Source: Chloroflexi bacterium bin20 (GTDB lineage: Bacteria; Chloroflexota; Anaerolineae; Aggregatilineales; Phototrophicaceae). From it: a DNA stretch of 64,000 nucleotides. Below are positions 36,064 to 45,756 of this stretch, one piece after another. The stretch is from NCBI GenBank assembly GCA_002238485.1, contig MPMG01000001.1, forward strand, positions 62,001 through 126,000, written 5' to 3'. The first letter of the stretch is position 1. Every line of letters starts with the position of its first letter. The notes under the pieces are model-generated. The model was not told the DNA's origin and ran no database searches. It worked only from the letters and a program-made list of their open reading frames with translations. A program made the translations under genes and the position numbers.

Positions 36064-38631
36064 ATGGTACACCCGGTCGCGCGAGTGACTGTCGCGCCCA
36101 AATTACCGCCACAGCTCAGCCGCCTGCACGACCTGACATACAATCTTCGCTGGGCTTGGGACCACGAAGCGATCTCGCTCTTTCGTCGCCTCGACCCCGT
36201 GCTTTGGAAAGAAACCGGACACAATCCGGAATGGATGCTGGGCAGGCTGAGCCAAGCCCGTTTGAGCGCCTTGGTGAGCGACAGTTCATTTATGGCGCAT
36301 TACGCGCGCGTCTGCCGTTCGGTCGATGAATATATGCGCGCCGATGAGAGCTGGTTCGCGGCAAAATTCGGCGCAGAAGAGCGCCCGCCGACCATCGCCT
36401 ACTTCTCCATGGAATTCGGCTTGACCGAGTGTTTGCAGAATTATTCAGGTGGCTTGGGCGTGTTGAGTGGCGACCATCTCAAGAGCGCCAGCGATTTGGG
36501 CGTCCCGCTGATCGGCGTGGGTATCCTGTATCAGGAAGGCTACTTCCAGCAGGTTCTCAATGCCGATGGCTACCAGCAAGAATCGTATCCAATCAACGAT
36601 TATGTCAATTTGCCCCTGCGCTTGCAGTTGGACGAGCAGGGCGATCCAATCAAGATTGCCGTACCGCTGCCGGGACGCGAACTCTACGCGCAGATATGGA
36701 AGGTGCAGGTCGGGCGCGTCGCGCTTTATTTGCTGGATTCGAATATAGAAGACAACGCCTGGGAAGAAGACCGCAATCTGACCGACCGTCTGTATGGTGG
36801 CGACCGGCGCACACGGATTCGCCAGGAGATCTTGATGGGCATCGGTGGCGTGCGCGCTTTGCGTGCCCTGGGCATCAGCGCCGATGTATTTCACATGAAC
36901 GAAGGCCATTCGGCTTTTCTGCTGCTGGAGCGCATCCGCGACTTCATGCAAGACGACAGCCAGACATTCGAACAGGCGCGCGCCTTGACCGCAGCCAGCA
37001 GCATCTTCACCGTGCACACCCCGGTGCCGGCAGGCTTGGAACGTTTCGACTTTGACCTGATAGACGAGCATTTCAACGATATGATGCGCGAGCTGGGCTT
37101 GTCGCGCGAGCAGTTCCTCGATCTGGGCCGCGAAAATTTGGGGAATTACGAACTCTTTTCTATGTCAGTAATGGCCTTGAATCTGTCGTCGGGGACGAAT
37201 GGCGTGGCGCAGTTGCATGGCGCCGTCTCCCGAGAGATGTGGCGCTGGGTCTACCCCAATGTACCTGTGCACGAAGTGCCTATTGGCGCAATCACCAACG
37301 GCATTCATGTGCAGACCTGGGTCAGCCAAGAAATGGCGCAGCTTTTCGACCGTTATCTCGACCCCGCCTGGCGGCAGGAAGAAGCGCGGCACGAAGTTTG
37401 GGAGGGCGTCAGCAGCATCCCGGACGCAGAATTGTGGCGTACGCATGTCCGTCGGCGTGAGCGGCTGGTGGCTTTTGCCCGCGATCGTCTGCGCGCCCAA
37501 CTGCTGCGGCGGGGCGTATCACAGACCGAGCTGGAAACGGCTGATGAAGTGTTGAATCCCGATGCCTTGACCATTGGCTTTGCGAGGCGCTTTGCCACCT
37601 ACAAGCGCGCAACGTTGATCTTCTATGACCTGGAACGTCTGCGCAGGCTGATTGCCGACAGCGACCGCCCAGTGCAGTTCATATTCGCTGGCAAGGCGCA
37701 TCCGCACGACCACCTCGGCAAAGAGTTGATCCGCAGCATCATCAATGTGGCACGCGACCCCGACTTTCGCGAAAGCATCGTATTCCTCGAGAATTACGAT
37801 ATGAATGTGGCGCGCTATATGGTCCAGGGCGTGGATGTCTGGCTGAATACGCCGCGCCGCCCCAAAGAAGCCAGCGGCACCAGCGGCATGAAAGTTATCT
37901 ACAACGGCGGCTTGAATTGCAGCATTCCCGATGGCTGGTGGGCAGAAGCCTATCGCCGCGACATCGGCTGGTCGATTGGCAACGGCGAAGAATATCGCGA
38001 GGACGAATGGGCGCACCAGGATTATGTAGAAAGCCTGGCGCTCTACAACTTGCTGGAACAAGACATCGTCCCGCTCTTCTATCGGCAGTCGCGTGATGGT
38101 TTGCCGCGTGAATGGATCCGCCGCGTCAAACGCAGCATCCAGCGGCTGGGCGCAGAGTTCAATACGCAGCGCATGGTGCAGCAGTACACAGACGACCTCT
38201 ACATGCCTCGCTACCGAGTCAGCCAGCAGATGCACGGCGCCGGCTTCAACCAGACGGCGGTATTCGTAGACTGGCAGCGGCGCCTCAAGCAGGTTTGGCA
38301 CGAAGTGTCTGTGCTGGATGTCGCTGTCGATACGGGCGATGTCGAGATCGGCAGTTGCGCGCAGATTCAGGCGCATGTCGCGCTGGGGCAGTTGTGTCCG
38401 CAGGATGTCAAAGTGCAGCTCTATTACGGCATGTTGGACTCGTCAGGGCAGATTCACAACGGACAGTCGGTGGATATGCGCGTGCTGGGGCAGAATGGCA
38501 GCGGCGCATACACCTATGAAATCGACTATACCTACAGCCGGACAGGTCATGTCGGTTTTTCGGTGCGCGTCTTGCCCCACCATGCCTTTTTGCATTCGTC
38601 CTTCCTGCCGCACAAGATCGTGTGGGCCTAA
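36064..38631 (+). CDS. glgP: Alpha-glucan (glycogen) phosphorylase, GT35
   Basis: An 855-residue phosphorylase of the short alpha-glucan subtype. It has AYFSMEFGLTECLQNYSGGLGVLSGDHLKSASDLGVPLIGVG, FHMNEGHSAFLLLERI, NMDVARYM-like NYDMNVARYM, and the PLP loop with the Schiff-base lysine in ASGTSGMKVIYNGGLN. It releases glucose-1-phosphate from alpha-1,4-glucan. The ATG at 36064 follows AAAGGAG by 8 bases; a frame to 36022 is possible. The preceding region has inverted repeats. Confidence 0.95.
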   Translation: MVHPVARVTVAPKLPPQLSRLHDLTYNLRWAWDHEAISLFRRLDPVLWKETGHNPEWMLGRLSQARLSALVSDSSFMAHYARVCRSVDEYMRADESWFAAKFGAEERPPTIAYFSMEFGLTECLQNYSGGLGVLSGDHLKSASDLGVPLIGVGILYQEGYFQQVLNADGYQQESYPINDYVNLPLRLQLDEQGDPIKIAVPLPGRELYAQIWKVQVGRVALYLLDSNIEDNAWEEDRNLTDRLYGGDRRTRIRQEILMGIGGVRALRALGISADVFHMNEGHSAFLLLERIRDFMQDDSQTFEQARALTAASSIFTVHTPVPAGLERFDFDLIDEHFNDMMRELGLSREQFLDLGRENLGNYELFSMSVMALNLSSGTNGVAQLHGAVSREMWRWVYPNVPVHEVPIGAITNGIHVQTWVSQEMAQLFDRYLDPAWRQEEARHEVWEGVSSIPDAELWRTHVRRRERLVAFARDRLRAQLLRRGVSQTELETADEVLNPDALTIGFARRFATYKRATLIFYDLERLRRLIADSDRPVQFIFAGKAHPHDHLGKELIRSIINVARDPDFRESIVFLENYDMNVARYMVQGVDVWLNTPRRPKEASGTSGMKVIYNGGLNCSIPDGWWAEAYRRDIGWSIGNGEEYREDEWAHQDYVESLALYNLLEQDIVPLFYRQSRDGLPREWIRRVKRSIQRLGAEFNTQRMVQQYTDDLYMPRYRVSQQMHGAGFNQTAVFVDWQRRLKQVWHEVSVLDVAVDTGDVEIGSCAQIQAHVALGQLCPQDVKVQLYYGMLDSSGQIHNGQSVDMRVLGQNGSGAYTYEIDYTYSRTGHVGFSVRVLPHHAFLHSSFLPHKIVWA

Positions 38632-38667
38632 GCCTTACAATCCCCCAACGATTCCGTTGCATGAAGT

Positions 38668-38730
38668 CCCTCCCTCACTATGCGCCGCGTAGACACTGGC
38701 GGTCGGGGAGGGGTTCGGGGTGGGGGCAAT
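38668..38730. repeat. GC-rich hairpin repeat downstream of glgP
   Basis: CCCTCCC (38668-38674) pairs with GGGAGGG (38706-38712), followed by GGTTCGGGGTGGGGGC. Comparable CCCTCCC..GGGAGGG..GGGTGGGG elements are commonly dispersed in Chloroflexota genomes. It may terminate glgP transcription. It is different from the element at 264 and 17.7 kb. Confidence 0.4.
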
Positions 38731-38810
38731 ACACCGAAACCAGGGCACTAGACCGATTTGCCCGCCTCCGCTACAATTGACGCATTCGTGTACGAACAAC
38801 ATTGAAGATC

Positions 38811-40193
38811 ATGAGCATGCAATATCACATTTGGACTCTTGGCTGCCAGATGAATGTCGCCGACTCGCAGTTGCTAGCATCCGAGCTGGAGAAGCTGGGG
38901 CATCGCGCCGCGCCAAATGGCGATGAAGCCGACATTATGGTTGTCAATACCTGCGTGGTGCGGCAAAGCGCCGAAGACAAGGGCTTGGGTCGGCTGGGCA
39001 TGCTGGGCAAGCTGAAGCGCCAGCAGCCTGGCAAGATCATCGGCGTGATGGGCTGCATGGTCGGTGTGCGCGATCCGCTGTGGATGCGCAAACGGCTGCC
39101 CTATGTCGATGTCTTTATGCCGCCCTCCGATCCCGCGCCCATGGTGGACTTCCTGGGCGAGCGCAGTCACGAATCCGAAGCGCTGCAGATGGAAAATGCC
39201 GCCCGTCAAGAACGCGATGCCTTGCAAGATGGCGAGTTGGTCTTGCCCCTGCACGAGCGCGGACAGCTGGTCTGCGCGCATGTGCCAGTCGTTTATGGCT
39301 GCTCGCACGCCTGCACCTTTTGCATCATCCCATTCCGGCGCGGCATTGAACGCAGCCGGCGCATTGGCGAAATTGTCGCGCATGTGCGCAGCCTGGCGGG
39401 GCAGGGCGTCAAGGAAGTCACGCTGCTGGGGCAGATTGTCGACCGCTATGGCAAGGACATCGCCGATGGCCCCGACTTGTCCGATCTGCTGCGGATTGTG
39501 CACGAAACCGCCGAGCAGACGGGCCTGGAGCGCATTCGCTTCTTGACCAGCCACCCCAACTGGATGAGCGACAAGCTCCTGCGCACTGTTGCCGAGCTGC
39601 CGCGCATCATGCCGCATATCGAAGTGCCGGTGCAGTCGGGCGCAGACGAAGTGCTCTCGCAGATGCGGCGCGGTTACACGGCGGATCAGTATCGCAAGCT
39701 GGTGGACAAGATCCGCAAAATCATCCCGCAGGTCGCTATCCATACCGATATCATCGTCGGTTTCCCGGGTGAAACGCGAGGGCACTTCATGCAGACCTAT
39801 GCGCTGCTGGAAGAGTTGCAGCTGGATAAGGCGCACTTGGCGCGCTACAGCCCTCGTCCGCAAACCGTCAGCGCTCGCCGCATGGACGATGATGTGCCCG
39901 AAGAAGAAAAGCGCGAACGGCACAAGATGCTGGAAGACCTGCAAGCCCGCGTGGTGGCGAAGATCAATGCGCAATATCTGGGCGAACGAGTCGAAGCGCT
40001 GGTCGAAAGTCAACATAAAGGGCGGTGGCGCGCTCGTACGCCGCAAAACAAGCTGGTTTTCTTCGAAGCCCCCGGCGACTGGCAAGGCAAGCTGGTGGAA
40101 CTGGAAGTGACCTGGACGGGTCCCTGGAGCATGCAGGCGCGTCTGCCAAATGCGCAGCCCTATTCCGAACTGCCGCTCGTCATCGCTGGTTGA
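38811..40193 (+). CDS. miaB: tRNA-2-methylthio-N6-dimethylallyladenosine synthase
   Basis: A 460-residue radical-SAM methylthiotransferase. The N-terminal MTTase domain has LGCQMNVADSQ and NTCVVRQSAED, followed by MGCMVGV, and supplies three cluster cysteines. The radical-SAM cluster is in GCSHACTFCIIPFRRG. The C-terminal TRAM domain ends before 458. Role: adds the methylthio group to i6A37 of tRNA. The ATG at 38811 or 38817 both fit. A lipoprotein gene begins at its stop (TGATG overlap), so they form an operon. Confidence 0.93.
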   Translation: MSMQYHIWTLGCQMNVADSQLLASELEKLGHRAAPNGDEADIMVVNTCVVRQSAEDKGLGRLGMLGKLKRQQPGKIIGVMGCMVGVRDPLWMRKRLPYVDVFMPPSDPAPMVDFLGERSHESEALQMENAARQERDALQDGELVLPLHERGQLVCAHVPVVYGCSHACTFCIIPFRRGIERSRRIGEIVAHVRSLAGQGVKEVTLLGQIVDRYGKDIADGPDLSDLLRIVHETAEQTGLERIRFLTSHPNWMSDKLLRTVAELPRIMPHIEVPVQSGADEVLSQMRRGYTADQYRKLVDKIRKIIPQVAIHTDIIVGFPGETRGHFMQTYALLEELQLDKAHLARYSPRPQTVSARRMDDDVPEEEKRERHKMLEDLQARVVAKINAQYLGERVEALVESQHKGRWRARTPQNKLVFFEAPGDWQGKLVELEVTWTGPWSMQARLPNAQPYSELPLVIAG

Positions 40194-40900
40194 TGCCCGG
40201 CGCGCGCTGCCGTCTCGTTCTTTGCTTCGCCTGTTTTCTGCTGGCAGCCTGCAATCTGCGCTCCCGCAGCCCCGCAACCGACGCCGCCAATGCCACAGAC
40301 AGTACGCGCGTGCCGCCTTCCATCGAGATCGGCTCGCCCAGCGATGGCGACGAATTCGTGCTCGGCGACGAGATTCTGGTCTCTGTGCTAGCTGCGGACA
40401 GCGTGGGCATCAACCAGGTGAAGCTTTTCGTCGATGACCAGATTGTGCGCACGGTCTCGTCCGAGTCGCTGAAGGGCGACCTGGCGATGAAAGCCATCCT
40501 GGACTTTGTGCCACAGCGCGCCAACCTGGGCCGCATCACCTTGCGCGTCCTGGCCTACCGCGGCGCAGTGGTCAGTCCGCCCGACGAAGTCACGGTCATC
40601 GTGCGCGAATCGCCAGCGCAGATCGTGGCAACGCCCGCCCAGCCATCTGGCGTCCCCTACATCCCCAACGATGGCATCTGCCGCGCGCTGGTCAATGTCG
40701 ACTTGAACTTTCGCACTGGTCCCGGCACCAACTACCGCATCTTGTCTGTGTTGCCCAGCGGCACACTCGCGCCCATCCGCGGACGCAACAGCCAACACAG
40801 CTGGTGGCAGCTTTCGGCAGAGGGGCGCGATGGCTGGGTCAGCGGCGATTACACGACCGAATATGGCGATTGCAGCACTGTGCCTGTGGTTGCGGGTTGA
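40193..40900 (+). CDS. Lipoprotein with Ig-like and SH3b domains
   Basis: A 235-residue protein starting on the miaB stop codon (TGATG). A signal peptide ends with lipobox LAAC at residue 20. Residues about 35-140 form an Ig-like domain (IEIGSPSDGDEFVLGDEILVSV...IRVLAYRG). The SH3b domain (about 165-230) has VNVDLNFRTGPGTNYRILSVLPSGT. It is likely a surface lipoprotein. Function unknown. Overlap with miaB indicates co-translation although no functional link is apparent. Confidence 0.8.
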   Translation: MPGARCRLVLCFACFLLAACNLRSRSPATDAANATDSTRVPPSIEIGSPSDGDEFVLGDEILVSVLAADSVGINQVKLFVDDQIVRTVSSESLKGDLAMKAILDFVPQRANLGRITLRVLAYRGAVVSPPDEVTVIVRESPAQIVATPAQPSGVPYIPNDGICRALVNVDLNFRTGPGTNYRILSVLPSGTLAPIRGRNSQHSWWQLSAEGRDGWVSGDYTTEYGDCSTVPVVAG

Positions 40901-40912
40901 GCCCTATCCGAG

Positions 40913-40940
40913 TTGCTGCTCTGCCTGCCTGTGCTAGAAT
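40913..40940 (+). promoter_or_regulatory. Promoter of the pseudo-receiver gene
   Basis: TTGCTG (40913-40918), a 16-base spacer and TAGAAT (40935-40940), 30 bases upstream of the ATG at 40971. Confidence 0.4.
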
Positions 40941-40970
40941 CCCCCGCAAATGCTTGTGGGAGATTGTGCC

Positions 40971-42854
40971 ATGGCGATCGCTGTAAAGCGAATGATTCTG
41001 GTTACGCAGAATGTGCAATTTGCTATTGATGTCAAGCGCGCTCTGGAGGCGCTGGGCGAATACAGCGTGACCACCGCTGCCAATGCGCGCAACGCCATCG
41101 AATTCCTGCGTGAGCATCATGCCGATCTGCTGCTGCTGGATACGGTCGGATTGCCGATATCGCCTGGCATCCTGATTGAGTTGGTGCGCGCGCGCTCCGC
41201 TGATATCGCCATCGTGCTCGCGCCCGACCAGCCCGCTGTGCACCAACTGGCAGAAGATTATGAGGCCAAGAATGTGGTCGATATTCCCGTTTTGGCGCGT
41301 GAGCTGCTGCCGGTGCTGGAATCTGCGCTGGCAATGCGCCCCGAATCGCTGCCGTCGCTGCCAACCGATTCGCGTCAGGCAAGCCAAGACACACTGGCTA
41401 TCGAAGCGCTGGTGGATGAGCTTGTGGCAGAAGACAGCGCGCTGAATTATACGCGCCGCCGCTTGCAAGCTTCGTATGAACTGCTGCATCCTCCCGCCGA
41501 AGCTGATTCCAGCACCGTTCAGGCTGTGGTCGAGCTGCAAATCGCCCCACCAGACGACAGCGACACCATCCGCTTCTATACAACCAGCATCGCCGACGAC
41601 TTTGATGAATCCACGTTGGTCCCTGGCGATGGTGATACCGTCCGAGACCTGGCGCAGCGCCTGGCAGCCGACCCCAAAACCGAAGCAGAGCTGCCCCCCA
41701 GGCCACAATCAGAAACAGAAATCGACGAAAGCGCCGCTTTCCAGCAGATGCTCAATACCATGCTGGACGAAAGCACGCAGCTTGACGACTTACAGTTGGA
41801 ATCGCTTTTTGATACCACAGCCGAGCTGCCTGGCGCGCTGGGGACGGGTGTTGTGCCTCGCTGGCTGCGCGAAACCGAGCAGCTGATCAGCGAGCCGGAC
41901 TTCCTGGATGTGCTGCTGCCGCGCCTGGACGGAGAATCCGCCGACAAGACAGAGCCGGCCGCGCCAAATCCAACTACCAGCCACGACATTGCGCCGATCC
42001 CAGCGCCAGATGACGAAACAGTGCCCAGCGCCGACAGGCAAAGCGACAGGCAAGCAGCCACAGACGCTGATTGGCTGCCACTATCCAGTCATGACAAAGA
42101 CCCGCTCCTCGCGCAGCTGGCGCTAACCATGACGCAGAGTATGACGGAATTGACCGCCGATGCCAGCGTCCTCACCCAGGGCGAGCGCATTCATGCCTTC
42201 TCTGGCGAGATGCCGCTGGACAGATTCCGCTCGCTGCGACATGTCATTGCCGATGACTGGACGGCGCAGGGAGACCAATCGCGACTGCGATTCATCCGCT
42301 TGCCCGATGGCAGCGCCGACTACATGCTCTATTCGCGCGGCACCATCGCCGGCTTCTGCCTGACGTTGATTTTCTCTGGCGGGCGACAACTGCGCGAGAT
42401 CCGCCAGCAAGGCGAATCGCTCTTGCATGCGCTGGCTGCTGCGCCCGCGACATCGTCTGATAACAAGGCCATAGCCGATATAGCGCCCGCGCCAGAAGCC
42501 GATGCTCAGCCTTTCGCCTTTGTTTGGCTGATGGCGGATCCCGACTTGCCCTTGCCCAAACCAGTCGCTCAACAGTTGCTCTTTTGGCTGGAATTGCAGT
42601 TGAATAGTCTCGGCTGGACGATCCATCGTTTGGATGTGCATGGCGATTTCATCTACCTGTACGCCGATGTGCCTGGCGCCTCCGCTCCAGATTCCTTGAT
42701 TCGCGATGTAATGGAACGCTCGCGGCAGATCGCCTGTGCCGAAGACCAGGCGCTGCCCCATGAGCTTTGGGCAGACGCCTACCTGGTTCTGCAGCCGGGC
42801 CGCGCCATCAGCGACCGCGAGTTGGGGCGCTTTCTTCAATTTGCCCGTGCCTGA
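40971..42854 (+). CDS. Pseudo-receiver protein with C-terminal IS200/Y1-transposase-like domain
   Basis: A 627-residue protein. Residues about 8-125 resemble a response-regulator receiver that retains the strand LLLLDT but lacks the acidic pair and the conserved lysine. A long acidic, low-complexity middle (about 140-385) follows. A profilin/roadblock-like segment (about 385-500) has IHAFSGEMPLDRFRSLRHVIADDW. Residues about 514-627 align without gaps to the Y1 transposase core (LGWTIHRLDVHGDFIYLYADVPG against LGWEI.ELEV.PDHVHLLVSVPP), but the HUH motif is F560-I561-Y562 and the catalytic tyrosine region is absent. Probably a domesticated, inactive fold. Confidence 0.72.
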   Translation: MAIAVKRMILVTQNVQFAIDVKRALEALGEYSVTTAANARNAIEFLREHHADLLLLDTVGLPISPGILIELVRARSADIAIVLAPDQPAVHQLAEDYEAKNVVDIPVLARELLPVLESALAMRPESLPSLPTDSRQASQDTLAIEALVDELVAEDSALNYTRRRLQASYELLHPPAEADSSTVQAVVELQIAPPDDSDTIRFYTTSIADDFDESTLVPGDGDTVRDLAQRLAADPKTEAELPPRPQSETEIDESAAFQQMLNTMLDESTQLDDLQLESLFDTTAELPGALGTGVVPRWLRETEQLISEPDFLDVLLPRLDGESADKTEPAAPNPTTSHDIAPIPAPDDETVPSADRQSDRQAATDADWLPLSSHDKDPLLAQLALTMTQSMTELTADASVLTQGERIHAFSGEMPLDRFRSLRHVIADDWTAQGDQSRLRFIRLPDGSADYMLYSRGTIAGFCLTLIFSGGRQLREIRQQGESLLHALAAAPATSSDNKAIADIAPAPEADAQPFAFVWLMADPDLPLPKPVAQQLLFWLELQLNSLGWTIHRLDVHGDFIYLYADVPGASAPDSLIRDVMERSRQIACAEDQALPHELWADAYLVLQPGRAISDRELGRFLQFARA

Positions 42855-42862
42855 GCGCGCGC

Positions 42863-42892
42863 TTGCCACTAGCACGGCAAGTCGGCTATACT
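42863..42892 (+). promoter_or_regulatory. Promoter of polA
   Basis: TTGCCA (42863-42868), an 18-base spacer and TATACT (42887-42892), 38 bases before the start at 42930. Confidence 0.5.
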
Positions 42893-42929
42893 TTGCGCCA
42901 CGATTTGTGCAGTTGTATAGGCAGATGTC

Positions 42930-45722
42930 TTGGACGAGCGCCCGGTTCTGTATCTCATTGATGGGCATGCGCTGGCTTATCGCAGCTTCTTTGCGCTGCA
43001 GCGGGCTGGCTTTGTAACCTCGGCCGGCGAAAGCACCAGCGCCGTCTACGGCTTCAGCGCGACACTCTTGACTATCTATGAGAAGTTCCAGCCCAAATAC
43101 CTGGCGGTAACTTTTGACAAAGGACTTAGCGGACGCGAGGAGTTCTACCCCGGCTACAAATCGTCTCGGCCGCCCATGCCGCCCGACCTAAAAGCTCAGT
43201 TTGAGCGCATCTTTGAACTGGTGGCTGCTTTCAACATCCCGCAGTTGACCATGGATAATATGGAAGCGGACGACATTCTGGGCACGATCAGCCGCCAGGC
43301 AGTCGAGCAGGGCTTGGATGTGCATATTGCCACGGGCGACCGCGACATCTTGCAGTTGCTGGGACCGCATGTGCGTGTGCAGCTGCCCCAACGCCGCGGC
43401 GAGGACATTGTCTACGATGAAGCCGCCTTCCGCGACCGATACGCAATTGAACCGAGCCAGCTGATCGAGCTGAAAGCGCTCATGGGCGACAACTCCGACG
43501 ACATCCCAGGCGTGCCGGGCATCGGCGAAAAGTCGGCGACCAAGCTCTTGCAGCAGTATCGGGATCTGGAAGATATCTACGAGCACCTCGACGACCACAG
43601 CACTCGCGTGCGCAACTGCCTCATCAAAGGCAAGGACATGGCTTTCCTCAGTCGCCGGCTGGCCACCATCATGCGCGATCTGAATATCCCGCTGGATTTG
43701 GATGCCTGCGTCTTGCACGACTTCGAGCTGAAGGCAGTCGATGAAGTATTTTCCAGGCTGGAATTTCGATCGCATCGCGAGCGAGTGCACAAGCTGCACG
43801 GCGCCTTGCATGGTGATGAGGCGATTGGCATCGTCAAAGCCGAGGATGTGGTCAAAACAGTCATCGTGCGCGACCAAGCTGCGCTGGCTGACCTGGTCAG
43901 TACGCTCAACAGAGCCGAGATGATCGCCTTCGACACCGAGACGACCGGCATCGACCAAATGACTGCCGAACTGGTGGGCATCGCGCTGGCAGTGGATGGC
44001 GAGCAAGGCTATTACATCCCCGTCAATCACCGCGCTAGCAACGGGCAAGGGCAGTCCAGCATGTTTAGCGAGCCAGTAGGCGACCAGCTGCCCCTGGACG
44101 AAGTGATCGCAGCGCTGCGCCCGCCGCTGGAAAACCCGGCAATCCCCAAGGTCGCGCACAATGCCATATATGACCTGATCATCTTGCAGCGTTATGGCAT
44201 TGATGTCGCGCCTATCGCCTTTGATACGTTGTTGGCGGAATGGCTCAGCAATCCCATCAGCAAATTCCTCAAGCTCAAGTCCTTGGTTGCGCATTCGCTG
44301 GATGTGCAGATGACCGAGATTGATGAGCTGCTGGGCAAAGGCAAAGATCAGAAAACGATGGACCAGATCGACATTGAAGTGGCCGCTCCCTATGCCGCCG
44401 CCGATGCCAGCATGACCTGGCGGCTCGTGCTGCCCCTGCGCGAGAAGCTGAATGACGAAGGCGTGGCCACGCTGTATCACAAGCTGGAACTGCCACTCAT
44501 CCCCATCATCAGCCAGATGCAGCGCAAGGGCGTATCGCTGGATGTCGACTTTCTGCGCGCTATGAGCGACCAGCAGCGCGACAGCCTCTCCGAGTTGCAA
44601 GCACAAATCTTTGAGCTGGGCGGCGGCAAATTCAACATCAACAGCCCCAAACAGTTGAACGAAGTGCTCTTTGGCAGACTCGGCTTGCCAACCGAAGGCC
44701 TAAACCGAACCAAGCTGGGTTTTTCCACCGACACCAACACCCTGCAGAAACTGCGGAACGAGCACGAAATCATCGAATTGATCGAAGGATTTCGCGAGCT
44801 ATCCAAGTTAAAGAGCACCTATGTAGATGCGCTGCCCAGCCTGGTCAATCCGCGCACGGGTCGCCTGCACACCAGTTATAACCAGACTGGCGCCGCCACT
44901 GGCAGATTCAGCAGCAGCAATCCCAACCTACAAAACATCCCCAACCGCACAGAAATGGGGCGGCAGGTGCGCCGAGCTTTTGTCGCGCCGCCCGGCTATG
45001 GATTCCTGGCTGTCGACTACAACCAGATCGAGCTGCGGGTCATGGCGCATATCAGCGAAGACGAAACATTGATCGATGCCTTTCAGAAGGACCTGGATAT
45101 TCATCGAGCCACAGCTGCAGCAGTTTTTGGCATCGGGCTGGATGAGGTCAGCAACGAGCAGCGCGACTTCGCCAAGCGCGTCAACTTTGGACTGTGTTAT
45201 GGGCAGGGCGCATATGGACTGGCCAGCCAAACGGGCTTGACGCGAGCCGAAGCGCAAACCTTCATCGATGCCTACTTCGCCGAGATGCCCGGCGTCAAAC
45301 GTTATATCGACGAGACTCGCGCGCGCGTCTGGGAGCACGGCTATACCGAAACGCTCTATGGACGGCGGCGCAGCTATCCGCAGATCAAAGCGGGCCGGCG
45401 CAGTCGTGGCGCAGGCAATGAAGAACGGGCCGCCATCAATATGCCTATCCAGGGCACAGCCGCCGATATCTTGAAGCAGTCCATGATCGATCTGGATTCA
45501 GGCCTGCGCGATGCAGGCTGCGATGCGGCGATGATCTTGCAAGTGCATGACGAACTGGTTCTGGAAGTGCGCGAAGACGAATTGGCAGCGGTCGGCCCCC
45601 TGGTGGTGCAGACCATGGAAGCCGCCTTGCCCGATGGCAAAGCCCTGCGCGTCCCGTTAAAAGCCAAAGCCAGCTGGGGCGGCAACTGGCGCGACATGCA
45701 CGAGTTGGCAACAGCACCATGA
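42930..45722 (+). CDS. polA: DNA polymerase I
   Basis: A 930-residue family A polymerase with three intact domains. The 5' exonuclease (about 1-290) has LIDGHALAYRSFFAL, ADDILGTISRQA and the GDNSDDIPGVPGIG hairpin. The 3' exonuclease begins FDTETTGIDQM. The polymerase has motif A VDYNQIELR, O-helix RDFAKRVNFGLCYG (phenylalanine as in most bacterial Pol I) and motif C QVHDELVLEV. Proofreading residues look intact. The start is TTG at 42930. Role: Okazaki fragment maturation and repair. Confidence 0.97.
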   Translation: MDERPVLYLIDGHALAYRSFFALQRAGFVTSAGESTSAVYGFSATLLTIYEKFQPKYLAVTFDKGLSGREEFYPGYKSSRPPMPPDLKAQFERIFELVAAFNIPQLTMDNMEADDILGTISRQAVEQGLDVHIATGDRDILQLLGPHVRVQLPQRRGEDIVYDEAAFRDRYAIEPSQLIELKALMGDNSDDIPGVPGIGEKSATKLLQQYRDLEDIYEHLDDHSTRVRNCLIKGKDMAFLSRRLATIMRDLNIPLDLDACVLHDFELKAVDEVFSRLEFRSHRERVHKLHGALHGDEAIGIVKAEDVVKTVIVRDQAALADLVSTLNRAEMIAFDTETTGIDQMTAELVGIALAVDGEQGYYIPVNHRASNGQGQSSMFSEPVGDQLPLDEVIAALRPPLENPAIPKVAHNAIYDLIILQRYGIDVAPIAFDTLLAEWLSNPISKFLKLKSLVAHSLDVQMTEIDELLGKGKDQKTMDQIDIEVAAPYAAADASMTWRLVLPLREKLNDEGVATLYHKLELPLIPIISQMQRKGVSLDVDFLRAMSDQQRDSLSELQAQIFELGGGKFNINSPKQLNEVLFGRLGLPTEGLNRTKLGFSTDTNTLQKLRNEHEIIELIEGFRELSKLKSTYVDALPSLVNPRTGRLHTSYNQTGAATGRFSSSNPNLQNIPNRTEMGRQVRRAFVAPPGYGFLAVDYNQIELRVMAHISEDETLIDAFQKDLDIHRATAAAVFGIGLDEVSNEQRDFAKRVNFGLCYGQGAYGLASQTGLTRAEAQTFIDAYFAEMPGVKRYIDETRARVWEHGYTETLYGRRRSYPQIKAGRRSRGAGNEERAAINMPIQGTAADILKQSMIDLDSGLRDAGCDAAMILQVHDELVLEVREDELAAVGPLVVQTMEAALPDGKALRVPLKAKASWGGNWRDMHELATAP

Positions 45723-45756
45723 TTAGCGACCTGGCAGGAAATGGCAAAAGCGACCG

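Noticed and set aside
38874-40277. Open frame of about 467 codons on the minus strand over miaB
   Set aside because: miaB motifs are complete on the plus strand; the antisense product is a low-information mirror.
40971-42854. Live IS200 insertion sequence
   Set aside because: No HUH histidines, no catalytic tyrosine, no subterminal hairpins and the domain is fused in frame to a large host protein.
43188-44606. Open frame of about 472 codons on the minus strand over polA
   Set aside because: The polA exonuclease and polymerase motifs account for the region.
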